Positions 48,201 through 55,647 of a stretch of DNA of 64,000 bases are shown here, piece after piece. This DNA comes from Sphaerimonospora thailandensis (GTDB lineage: Bacteria; Actinomycetota; Actinomycetes; Streptosporangiales; Streptosporangiaceae): assembly GCF_016863115.1 (NCBI RefSeq), contig NZ_BOOG01000044.1, positions 1-64,000 of the forward strand, read 5' to 3'. Position 1 is the stretch's first letter. Each line of letters opens with the position of its first letter. A program made the translations under genes and the position numbers. A model generated the notes under the pieces. The model was not told the DNA's origin, made no database searches, and saw nothing but the letters and a program-made list of their open reading frames with translations.

Positions 48201-48699
48201 GCCCGAGGAAACGAAGCTCATCCTGTACGTCCCCGATGATCGCGGGGGACAGGGGGATCGCGGGGGGCAGGGTGATCGCGGGGGGCAGGGGGATCGCGGT
48301 GGCGTTCCGCTCGATCTGGAGCGAGTCCGGGCCGCCCTGGGAGACGGCCACCTGCTGCTGGACCTGTGCGCCTCGACCCACCCCGATCCGCACGAGTTGT
48401 ATCTGGCCGCCGACATCCTGGTGACCGGTCACCCCGGCGCGATGTTCGACTTCGCCGCGACGGGCCGGCCGATGCTGTTCCATGTCGAGGCGAACGCGGG
48501 CGGCAACGGCATCGAGGATCTGCGCCCGGAGGTGCCCGGGCCCGTCCTGCGCACCGCGGACGAGGTGATCGAGGCGATCCGCGAGGCCGACGAGGTCGCC
48601 GAGAAGTACGCGAGCGCGCTGGAGGCGTTCGTCGCGAGATTCCGCCCGCTGGCCGACGGCGCCGCGTCCCGCCGCGTGGTCGACCTCCTCCTCAGTTGA
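45256..48699 (+). CDS. GT2 / TagF-like (CDP-glycerol glycerophosphotransferase) fusion protein
   Basis: This is a 1147-residue protein. Residues 3-200 form a GT2 domain (LSVIIPIYEVEPYLAACLES, VMVDDGSRD, FLDSDDLLPVHALEY). A helical linker and beta-rich regions occupy about 250-780. From about 808 it has a TagF-like GT-B domain (LFSGNRGTRFAGSPRAIYEEL). TagF polymerises glycerol- or ribitol-phosphate wall chains. Here the expected HGTP reads WHGPP (His902 kept), the HY-type histidine segment is not found (DLCASTHPDP instead), and TDYSS reads TGHPG (1057-1061). The polymerase domain may therefore be inactive or altered. GTG at 45256 has GGAAGGA at 7 bp; the frame extending upstream is spurious. 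A DRGGQG repeat lies at 995-1016. Confidence 0.82.
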   Translation: MPRLSVIIPIYEVEPYLAACLESVAAQTWRDLEVVMVDDGSRDSSALIAAAFAERDPRFRLVSQENAGLGAARNTGVRHATGEFLAFLDSDDLLPVHALEYLLAALLRTGSDLASGNVLRFDGRRTRQSALHRAVFARPAMATHVTRQSALLRDRLVTNKLWRRTFWEAGGFAFPEGVLYEDIALALRGHFLARSVDLLPAPVYLWRVRDRSITQDKTRLGHLEDRFAAVRSVRTFLAEHGMRAQIHAWDQTVLETDLTNFVDVLDQAGGAFHDRFLELANDYLDEVAAPVLDGLPALRRLQWHLIRQRRLADLLDVLAWDRRVPPDERFTRRLWGYHLDIPLLREREPKVPAAVSRVRDELTPRTRIDAVRWEGGKLIVEGRAAPDCPRPVRRYHQQIFATLVHGRRRIRVPATVIRTRVSAKPRSRRDWGGFRLSIDPGSLDRRPGLWHVELRVIHRGLPLRRARLADSRAVWADRAGQRSTGRDFSVAPLLTETGHLALRAEREIARAVTQSIRDGRLRLVGRALRDLGPKPSLLVTRRPGGVPLSCPVKVDGCTFEAEVDLREVIGRGALGNGTLGSPYEIPGISGILGEEPAVWRVEVRTADGAVTPVTAADDLSIGRYGTAGREIVVLPDHSGCLILRDQPVAAFADLTEWLPGGELLVEGGFAAPYGPAALVVRSTEGTDVRLAPIEGAGSRFRARLVPEEVDARRLPLPRGRYGLAIRVRGDDGGDGAGGGAGGLTRDLPIELDADEPLVHETARRTFELAADGEGHALLTVGSDLSPNERGKKAQRELRTKAYPAMRGRSLRPAMLFSGNRGTRFAGSPRAIYEELRRRGVELSFLCEVRDGQVALPDPVEPVRSRGREHYEALARCRYIITDHDLPPWFERRPDQTVVQTWHGPPAALAAPEEGRRPVRSAGQWTHVLSPGPWWTPRLRETFGFTGFAGRVLETGLPCDDVLVEPNGDAVEARRLVRRRLGAPEETKLILYVPDDRGGQGDRGGQGDRGGQGDRGGVPLDLERVRAALGDGHLLLDLCASTHPDPHELYLAADILVTGHPGAMFDFAATGRPMLFHVEANAGGNGIEDLRPEVPGPVLRTADEVIEAIREADEVAEKYASALEAFVARFRPLADGAASRRVVDLLLS
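48238..48303 (+). repeat. In-frame 18-bp tandem repeat, 3.7 units
   Basis: Units of GATCGCGGGGGRCAGGGK encode Asp-Arg-Gly-Gly-Gln-Gly three times plus a partial copy. It is inserted in the middle of the TagF-like domain, at a loop just after LILYVPDD. Such a G-rich repeat is prone to copy-number change. Confidence 0.9.
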
Positions 48700-48730
48700 C
48701 GCGAGCAACCTGCATTCTTCCTGGTCTCGG

Positions 48731-51262
48731 TCAGGTTTGTCGGCGGGTGTCGGCAAAGGGGCCGGTGTAGGTGAAGGCCCATCGGTCGGGGCCGATCTGG
48801 CGGCGCCTGTAGTGGTCGGGGTGCCGGTAGCGGTCCCGGTTGTGGTATTGGCACATAGGCCCAAGTTTGGCCAGGTCGGTGCGGCCGCCCTCGCTCCAGT
48901 TGTCGATGTGGTCGACTTGGCACATGCCGGCGGGGAGGGGGCAGCCGTCGACCATGCAGGTGGTGTAGCGGGCGGCGATGGCGCGGCGTTGGGCGGGGGT
49001 GGCCAGCCGGACTTTACGGCCCATGTCCAGGACCTGTCCGTCGGCGTTCATGACCATCCGGACGAGGGCGGAGGTGCGGGCCAGACGGTGGATGTCGGTG
49101 ATCGGCAGCAGTTGCCCGGTGGACAGCAGTAACCCGGGCAAGGTCCGCAACGCGGCCTGCAACTGCCAGTCCATAACTTCGCCGAGTCCCGCTTCGCATG
49201 ACTCACGCTCGGGCGCCCTGTTTCCTGAGCTGTCCCGATGAGTCTCCTCCGGATGCGCGGACTCCTCCCGGCCGGGTCGCTCCCGGTCGGTCTGCGATCG
49301 CCAAGGTTCCTCCGCGTGGAGGTCCTCAAGGCCGGGCAGGACGTCTCCACCGTCGTATGGTGGGCCGTTTCGGGGGTCGTCAGCGATACCGCCCCGTGGG
49401 TGGTCACTATCCGCGTATGCGGGCTCGGGTTCATCCCCGGTGCCCGCGCCCATCCGCGTACCGGGACCGGGGCGCACGAGCCCGAAATGATCCGATCCAT
49501 ACCCGGGATCGCCGATATCAGGCGATCCGGGATCGGGCGCACCCGCCTGGCTGTCCACCGGGTCATGTGCCAGGCCGTCGTCCCGCTTGATGTCCTGGCC
49601 GAAGGTGCCAGGTGCGGTGCCACCAGATGCGGGGGGACCGGCTGCGGGGGTGTCGGCCGCGGGGGTGTCGCCGTCACCGGTCCCACCCGTCCGGGCAGCC
49701 GCCGTGTCGTCCGCAGCGTCGTCCGCCGTGTCGTCCGCCGGATCGGAGTCGTGGAGTCTGCCGCTGGCTTTCAGGTCACCGGGTGGAGGGGCGTCGGATG
49801 CGGCGCTGGATGGCCGCGCGCTGTCTGCGGACTCGTCGCCTTCACCGGTTCTGATCGTCGAGCCGTCGTCCTCCCGGGCTGTGGCGCCGGGTGTGGGATC
49901 GTCGGGGAGGGATTCGGCGTTGACCAACACCAGCAACTCCGCTGTGATCTCCTGCTCCAGGAGCGCGATCAGCGCGTCGGCGTTGCGGACCCGAAGAGGG
50001 CGGTCATCCCCCCTGGCCTTGGGCTTGGCATAGGCGTCCAGGAGCGTTCGCAGGCGAGCGGCGGCCTCCCTCGGCAGACGGAACTCGCCCTCCAGCCCGC
50101 CCGTGTCGGTCTCCCGGATGAGCAGGAACCTCGAGTCGTAGTCGGCGTTCGCGTCCTTGATCTCCCCATCGGGGTCCAGAACGGCCCGCAGGTACCGGCC
50201 TGCCTTCGCGATCTCATCCGGGCCGGCGGAATCGGCCAACTCCAGCAAGATCGTCTCAGCCTTGGCCGCGTCTTCATCGCTGAGCCGGGCGGTGGCCGCG
50301 CAGATCGCCGACACCACCCCCTCGGTCAAGCTCCCGGCCGAAAACCTTCGGCGAACCTCCGGTAGTCGTTCCAGTTCGGTGCCCAGGGCCACGATGTGAT
50401 TGGCGTTGCGGCGGCTCATCCCACAGGCTGAGCGCAGCCAGGTCTTGGTGGAGGCATGCCCATGCTCACGAGCGGTCCCGGTGGCGTGTACCCGCGCGAT
50501 GCGTGCCGCGATCGCCGCCTCCAACCGATCCCGCGCGAACACCAACTCCTCCACCTGCGCCAGACACTGCCGAGGTGAATCCGGCACCGGGGTCAACGCC
50601 AACGCCAGCGCACTCTCCCGGACCTGGCTCACCAGCGGCCATGAGGCTCCCGCATCACCATCCCCATCGGATTCGGCATCGTCCTGTTGACCATCCCGGG
50701 CCTGGCCGTCCCCAGTTCGGGCTTCACAAGTCTGGGCAGCATCACCGGCGGGGTGGGTGTCCTCGTCGACGGCGTGCCTGGTCTCACGGCCGACCGCAAC
50801 GTCAGGCGCACGGCCAGGAACATGGCCGGCCGCGGGGCCAGTTATGGGAACGCTCTCACTGCCGCCGCACAGGTCGCTTCCACGTTCACCTGGACGCATA
50901 CCGTTCGAGGGCACAGCGTTGGTGCGGACGGTGTCCGACGGCACGGCGTGGGGGAGTGTGATGGTTGGGGACATGCCGGGGGCGGTGGTAAGCCAGTCAG
51001 ACCAATCGGCCCATGATGCGGCATCCGCCGACCCGCCGGAGAAATGGGCGACGGCACGTGCCGCCGCATCGGTTTCCACAGTCGCCCACCACTGCGGTCC
51101 CAGCAATGGCTCGGCATGGGAACGTGACAGATCTGGGTCGCACAGATCCCCATCGAATCGATCTGTGGTGAATCGATTCCCGGGTTTCGTCTCCCATGCC
51201 TCCGGCTGCACCGGTCTCCCTCCCCTCCAAAATCGAACGCCTGTAGCAATTCTTTCACACAT
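48731..51262 (-). CDS. DUF222 / HNH endonuclease family protein
   Basis: This 843-residue protein has a DUF222 region at about 215-430 (VEELVFARDRLEAAIAARIARVHATG, GMSRRNANHIVALGTELERLP). A 250-residue Asp/Gly/Thr/Pro-rich low-complexity linker follows, and the C-terminal HNH domain is VDGCPLPAGMCQVDHIDNWSEGG...CQYHNRDRY. The His-Asn-His and zinc residues look intact. These proteins are multi-copy in actinobacteria (13E12-like family) and are thought to be selfish or nuclease elements. It lies opposite to, and between, the two TagF-like genes, with an AT-rich upstream region; this suggests insertion. The first 200 residues are unconserved. Confidence 0.85.
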   Translation of the reverse strand: MCERIATGVRFWRGGRPVQPEAWETKPGNRFTTDRFDGDLCDPDLSRSHAEPLLGPQWWATVETDAAARAVAHFSGGSADAASWADWSDWLTTAPGMSPTITLPHAVPSDTVRTNAVPSNGMRPGERGSDLCGGSESVPITGPAAGHVPGRAPDVAVGRETRHAVDEDTHPAGDAAQTCEARTGDGQARDGQQDDAESDGDGDAGASWPLVSQVRESALALALTPVPDSPRQCLAQVEELVFARDRLEAAIAARIARVHATGTAREHGHASTKTWLRSACGMSRRNANHIVALGTELERLPEVRRRFSAGSLTEGVVSAICAATARLSDEDAAKAETILLELADSAGPDEIAKAGRYLRAVLDPDGEIKDANADYDSRFLLIRETDTGGLEGEFRLPREAAARLRTLLDAYAKPKARGDDRPLRVRNADALIALLEQEITAELLVLVNAESLPDDPTPGATAREDDGSTIRTGEGDESADSARPSSAASDAPPPGDLKASGRLHDSDPADDTADDAADDTAAARTGGTGDGDTPAADTPAAGPPASGGTAPGTFGQDIKRDDGLAHDPVDSQAGAPDPGSPDIGDPGYGSDHFGLVRPGPGTRMGAGTGDEPEPAYADSDHPRGGIADDPRNGPPYDGGDVLPGLEDLHAEEPWRSQTDRERPGREESAHPEETHRDSSGNRAPERESCEAGLGEVMDWQLQAALRTLPGLLLSTGQLLPITDIHRLARTSALVRMVMNADGQVLDMGRKVRLATPAQRRAIAARYTTCMVDGCPLPAGMCQVDHIDNWSEGGRTDLAKLGPMCQYHNRDRYRHPDHYRRRQIGPDRWAFTYTGPFADTRRQT

Positions 51263-51368
51263 TTTTCGTTATTGGCAACAGCTCGGCCTGGGAAATTCAA
51301 TGAAATTACGAGAAGTGAATAGGTGTTCGTACATTATTTCCTTGATGTGTCATCTGTCGCGATAGGCC

Positions 51369-51777
51369 CTAATTTGGCGCGATCATCTGATGATCTCCAT
51401 GAAGATCGTTAGCTCCCTCCCTTGGGTGCGTTCGCATACTGCGTTCGCATACGGGGTGCGCGGGGCAGCGTTCGAAGTTGGCCGGGTCGTTTGTGCCGCC
51501 GTTGGCCTGGGTGATGATGTGCCCTGCGTGATCGGGTTGTCCGGTGTGGCGTGTCTCCCGCAGGCCGGCCCTCACGCTCTGGGCAGGTGGTGCACGTGCA
51601 TGGCGCGTCGATGGTTTTGAAGCGGCGGGTGCGGCACGTCCACCGCAGAGCAGGCCCCGCAGGGGCAGTCGCCCATGAGCGAGGCGGACATCGCCGAGCC
51701 TGCCGGGTCAAGGAAATTCCAAGCGACGGCAATGGGGTCCTCTGAATCGGCGGCGTCCGGTGACGTTGCGTAGGCAT
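51369..51777 (-). pseudogene. Remnant of a second small HNH endonuclease
   Basis: The minus strand holds DHAGHIITQANGGTNDPANF (about 51460-51530), which matches the core of small HNH nucleases, followed by a Cys pair and a stop at 51369. The upstream part (WTCRTRRF...CTCTTCPE, about 51580-51660) carries cysteine pairs like a zinc ribbon but is in another frame. A single shift near 51570 would join them. There is no intact start for the whole. The region 51263-51368 is AT-rich and otherwise empty. Confidence 0.4.
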
Positions 51778-51787
51778 CCTGTCACTT

Positions 51788-54121
51788 GTGATGACGCCGC
51801 CAGAACGCTCAATGATCGACGCCTCTGCCGACGGTGAGGAGTATGTCGCGGCGTGTCTCGGTTCACTCTGCGATCACGCCGAGGACCCGGCGGGGCTGGC
51901 GCGGCTCGCCGCCGACCTCGTTCCGGTTCTGGCCCGTCTGGATCCGGAGGTCGTACGCGAACTGCCGGCGCTCAGGCGGCTCCAGCTCTTCCTGGTGACG
52001 CGCGGTATGTGGGAAGAGTTGGCGGAGGTGCTGCGGTTCGCCGAGTCGGACATCGCGGATCGCGGGGTGGTCCGGCGTGGGCTGCTGCGGCGACGCTGGT
52101 GTCTCGACTATCCGCTCCTCGGGGACGGCCGGATCCCCGCCGACCTCTTCGACGCGCGGCGCGACTTCGAGCTGCGCGCGTGCGTCGACGACGTACGGCA
52201 CCGCGACGGCAGGCTCGTCGTCGCGGGCCACGCCTACATCACCCACCTGGACAGCCGCCGCAGCCGGATAGAGGTGTGGCTCCAGCATGGGGGCAGTCGT
52301 ATCGAGCTGCCGATCCGGCGAATCTCCAGACCGGACGTGACCGCCGACTCCCGGCAGTCCGCGGTGAACCACGACGACTCCGGCTTTCTCGCCGAGATCG
52401 AGCTGCCCGCGCTGGCCCGGTCGGCCCGGCGGGCCGGCTGGCGTACGGGCCGCTGGGCGCTGCGTGCCCGGGTCACGGCCCGCGGCGTGACCCGGGCGGG
52501 CCGGGCGACCGGCGGCCGGCACGCGGGGGAGCGGACCTTCGACGCGGATGGCCTCACCGTGGTGCTGGCCCGGGACCGCGGGCTCATACTCCAGGATGTC
52601 GCTCCCCGCCAAGATGATCACGCCTGGAAGGGGGACAGGGCCACCGGCCTCCAGTGGACCGACGCGCACGAGCTGGTGTTGACCGGGACGGGCGACGTCG
52701 ACGCCGATGTGATCATGCTGGTACGCGGGCACGAGCGGCACGCCTGGCCGGTCCACCGGGAGGGAGACCGCTGGACGGCGACCATCGGCGAGACCGCGTC
52801 CGGGCTCCCGCTGCGAAGCGGCACCTGGCGGGTGCTGACCGGCGGGGGGCCGGTGCGGTTGGCTCAGGCCCTGGTGGCCGACCTGCCTGAGCCGCATGGG
52901 ACCGCGGTCCACGAGGTCTCCCTGCGGACCACCCGGTCCGCCGAGCTCCGCCTCGCCGTACGGCCCGGCCTCGGCCCGCACGAGCGCGGGCCGTATTCGA
53001 CGCGCCGACGCCGCGAAGCGGCCCGCCGGCGCACCACCCGGCTCGTGGACGCGGCCCTGTTCGACAGCTACGGCGGCGGGCAGTACTCCTGCAACCCCCG
53101 CGCGATCTCTGAAGAGCTGGCACGGCAGCGCCCCGACATGGAGCTGGTCTGGGTGACCCGCGACGGGCAGTTCACCGTGCCGGCCCGCGACGGGCGGATG
53201 AGGGTGCGCACGGTCCTGTACGGCTCACGCGAGCACGAGGAGGCCCTGCACACCTGCCGTTTCATCGTGGCCAACCGGCGCACCCAACCCGGATGGTACG
53301 GCAAGCGGCCCGGCCAGATGTTCGTGCAGACCTGGCACGGCACGCCGCTCAAGCGGCTGGGCCGCGACCTCGCGGGCATGCGGTACGCCCAGCGGGTGCG
53401 CGAGGAGGACCTGGGGCGTCATGTCGCGGCCTGGGACGTGATGCTCTCGCCCAATCCGTTCTCGACGCCGATCCTGCGCCGGGCTTTCGGCTACGCGGGT
53501 GAGGTGCTGGAGTCCGGCTATCCCCGAAATGACCTGCTGTTCCGGCCGGAGCGTCGGCGGTCGGCGCGAGAACGTCTGGGCGTCCCGGAGGACCGCCGAG
53601 TGATCCTCTACGCGCCGACCTGGCGGGACGACGAGCTGATCCACCCTGATGGGTCGACGGCGTTCGACGTCGGCCGCGTCGCCGGGACCCTGGCCGAGGC
53701 GCTGGGTGGCAGCGACATGCTGCTGGTCCGGGCGCATTATCTGGTCGCCGACCGGGTCGCGTTCCCCGGCACTGCCCTTGATGTGTCGAGATTTCCTGAT
53801 ATGGCGGATCTGCTAGCCGCCGCCGATGTGCTGGTGACCGACTACTCGTCGTCGATGTTCGATTTCGCCGGTACGGGCAGGCCGATGGCCTTTCTCACCC
53901 CGGACCTGGAACGCTATCGGGACGAGGTGCGAGGTTTTTACTTCGACTTCGAGACCGAGGCGCCCGGGCCCATCGTGCGTACGGCCGACGACCTCGCTCA
54001 AGTCCTGAAATCCGGCGACTTCACCTCGTACAAAGCCAGATATCAGGATTTCAGCGAAAAATTCTGTCCATGGGATGACGGGCAGGCATCCGCGCGAGTG
54101 GTGGCGCGCATGCTCTCATGA
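51788..54121 (+). CDS. TagF-like CDP-glycerol glycerophosphotransferase
   Basis: This is a 777-residue protein. The C-terminal GT-B polymerase domain (about 390-777) has all hallmarks: VQTWHGTPLKRLG (His517), RAHYLV (His650) and VTDYSSSMFDF (684-688). It should transfer polyol phosphate from a CDP-activated donor to a growing wall chain. The N-terminal 390 residues match the linker and beta-rich middle of the fusion protein at 45256 (for example LPALRRLQLFLV versus LPALRRLQWHLI), but the GT2 domain is absent. The start is GTG at 51788 or ATG at 51791. Its stop overlaps the next gene by 4 bp. Confidence 0.88.
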   Translation: MMTPPERSMIDASADGEEYVAACLGSLCDHAEDPAGLARLAADLVPVLARLDPEVVRELPALRRLQLFLVTRGMWEELAEVLRFAESDIADRGVVRRGLLRRRWCLDYPLLGDGRIPADLFDARRDFELRACVDDVRHRDGRLVVAGHAYITHLDSRRSRIEVWLQHGGSRIELPIRRISRPDVTADSRQSAVNHDDSGFLAEIELPALARSARRAGWRTGRWALRARVTARGVTRAGRATGGRHAGERTFDADGLTVVLARDRGLILQDVAPRQDDHAWKGDRATGLQWTDAHELVLTGTGDVDADVIMLVRGHERHAWPVHREGDRWTATIGETASGLPLRSGTWRVLTGGGPVRLAQALVADLPEPHGTAVHEVSLRTTRSAELRLAVRPGLGPHERGPYSTRRRREAARRRTTRLVDAALFDSYGGGQYSCNPRAISEELARQRPDMELVWVTRDGQFTVPARDGRMRVRTVLYGSREHEEALHTCRFIVANRRTQPGWYGKRPGQMFVQTWHGTPLKRLGRDLAGMRYAQRVREEDLGRHVAAWDVMLSPNPFSTPILRRAFGYAGEVLESGYPRNDLLFRPERRRSARERLGVPEDRRVILYAPTWRDDELIHPDGSTAFDVGRVAGTLAEALGGSDMLLVRAHYLVADRVAFPGTALDVSRFPDMADLLAAADVLVTDYSSSMFDFAGTGRPMAFLTPDLERYRDEVRGFYFDFETEAPGPIVRTADDLAQVLKSGDFTSYKARYQDFSEKFCPWDDGQASARVVARMLS

Positions 54122-55647
54122 GGCGGCCGTACGCGATCGCCGCGCCGGCGGGCCTCGCGCTCGTCGCCGGCCTGTGGGACCTGGCATCACCGCCGGTCTG
54201 GCGGGATGAGGCCGCTACCCTGAGCGCGGCCATCCGGACGCCGCATCAGCTGCTCCACCTGCTCCAGGCCGTCGACGCGGTCCACGGCCTCTACTACGGG
54301 CTCATGCACGTCGTCGTGGCGCTGTTCGGGACCGGCGAGGTGGTGCTGCGGCTGCCCTCGGTCGTCGCCGGGGTGCTGGCCGCGGCCGGCGTGGGCGCCC
54401 TCGGGCGGGCGCTGGGACACCGGCGGGCGGGCCTGTACGGCGGGATGCTGATGGCCACGATGCCGATCTTCTCCCGCTACGTTCAGGAGGCCAGGCCGTA
54501 CCCGCTGACCATGGCCGCGACCATCGGCGTGACCCTGCTGCTGCTGCGCGCGGTACGCGGGCCGTCCGCCGCCGCCTTCACGCTGTACGGCGTCGCGCTG
54601 GCCGCGCTGGGCTACGTCAACCTGTTCGCGTTCCTGGTGGCGGGGGCGCACGGCGTTTATGTGGCGCTGTCGAGGGGGCCGGTGTGGCGCTGGTGCGGGG
54701 CGGCCGCGGGGGCACTCGCCGTGGTGGGGCCGCTGGCGTGGCTGGCGTCGCGGCAGACCGCCCAGATCGGCTGGATCCCCCGGCCGGGTCCCGCGGAGAC
54801 GGGCATGCTCGCCGTCCAACTCTTCGGCGACGTCGGCGCCGCGCACCCGGCGTGGCTGGGCGTCGCCCCACTGGCCTGGGCGCTCGCCCTGCTCGGCATC
54901 GCAGATCGCATGCGGAGCGGCGGCGGACGCGATCTCCTCGCGCTGGCGGTGCCGTGGCTGCTCGTGCCGCCGCTGGTGCTGCTGGCCGTCTCGTGGGCTG
55001 CCCACCCCGTATACGTGTTCCGCTACGTGTTCTGCTGCCTTCCCGCGGCCGCGCTGCTGGTCGGGGCGGGGCTCGCCGCGCTGCCCTCTGTGCTGTCCCA
55101 CGCCCTGGTCCGGTGGGCGGCGGTAGCCGTACTGGCGGTGGCCTGGCTGGGCCTGTCGATCCCGGGGCAGCTCGCCGCCCGGGGGCCGGACGGCCGGCAG
55201 GACGACCCGCGCCCGGTCATGGTGCTGCTCGCGTCGGCCGCGCGGCCGGGGGATGGAGTTCTGTTCGCCCCGGGCAAGGCCAGAAAGTACGCGGTGGTGT
55301 ATCCGGGGATCTTCGAACGCCTCGACGACGTGGCGCTGGCCCGCTCCCCCGAGAGCGACGGCAGCTTCCGCGGCCGGGAGGTCGGCCGCCGCGTGCTGGC
55401 CGACCGCCTCGCCGGTGTGCGCACCATCTGGGTGGTGGGCCACACCGGAAAGGCAGCCCTTTCGAGCAGGCGGTTCGACCTGCTGCGCCGGTCATTCGTC
55501 CCGACCGGTCGATGGACCTTCCGCGGCCTGTTCGTCGCCCGATACTCGGCTGGATCGAGCCCCGGATCGAGCCCCGGATCGAGCCCCGGATCGAGCCCCG
55601 GATCGAGCCTCCGATGGAGCCCCGGCCCGAACCGTCCGCTCAGCTGA
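54118..55647 (+). CDS. GT39-like polytopic membrane glycosyltransferase
   Basis: This 509-residue membrane protein has about ten hydrophobic segments. The first loop holds SPPVWRDEAATLSAAIRTP, with the acidic pair (DE) expected of GT-C mannosyltransferases that use polyprenyl-phosphate sugars. VLRLPSVVAGVLA and FSRYVQEARPYPLTM are typical of the family. The C-terminal domain of about 150 residues is extracytoplasmic. It ends in a Ser-Pro-Gly-Ser repeat. It overlaps the TagF-like gene by 4 bp and the converging Stealth gene by 8 bp. Confidence 0.82.
   Translation: MRRPYAIAAPAGLALVAGLWDLASPPVWRDEAATLSAAIRTPHQLLHLLQAVDAVHGLYYGLMHVVVALFGTGEVVLRLPSVVAGVLAAAGVGALGRALGHRRAGLYGGMLMATMPIFSRYVQEARPYPLTMAATIGVTLLLLRAVRGPSAAAFTLYGVALAALGYVNLFAFLVAGAHGVYVALSRGPVWRWCGAAAGALAVVGPLAWLASRQTAQIGWIPRPGPAETGMLAVQLFGDVGAAHPAWLGVAPLAWALALLGIADRMRSGGGRDLLALAVPWLLVPPLVLLAVSWAAHPVYVFRYVFCCLPAAALLVGAGLAALPSVLSHALVRWAAVAVLAVAWLGLSIPGQLAARGPDGRQDDPRPVMVLLASAARPGDGVLFAPGKARKYAVVYPGIFERLDDVALARSPESDGSFRGREVGRRVLADRLAGVRTIWVVGHTGKAALSSRRFDLLRRSFVPTGRWTFRGLFVARYSAGSSPGSSPGSSPGSSPGSSLRWSPGPNRPLS
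55552..55611 (+). repeat. In-frame 12-bp tandem repeat, five units
   Basis: Five copies of GGATCGAGCCCC (the last with one change) encode Gly-Ser-Ser-Pro repeats at the end of the GT39-like protein, just before the stop. Confidence 0.92.

Noticed and set aside
48238-48303. Regular repeats considered as a CRISPR array
   Set aside because: Units are contiguous, in frame and without spacers; no cas genes are present.
49238-50365. 375-codon plus-strand frame inside the DUF222/HNH gene
   Set aside because: Low-complexity shadow; the minus strand encodes the recognisable DUF222 and HNH domains.
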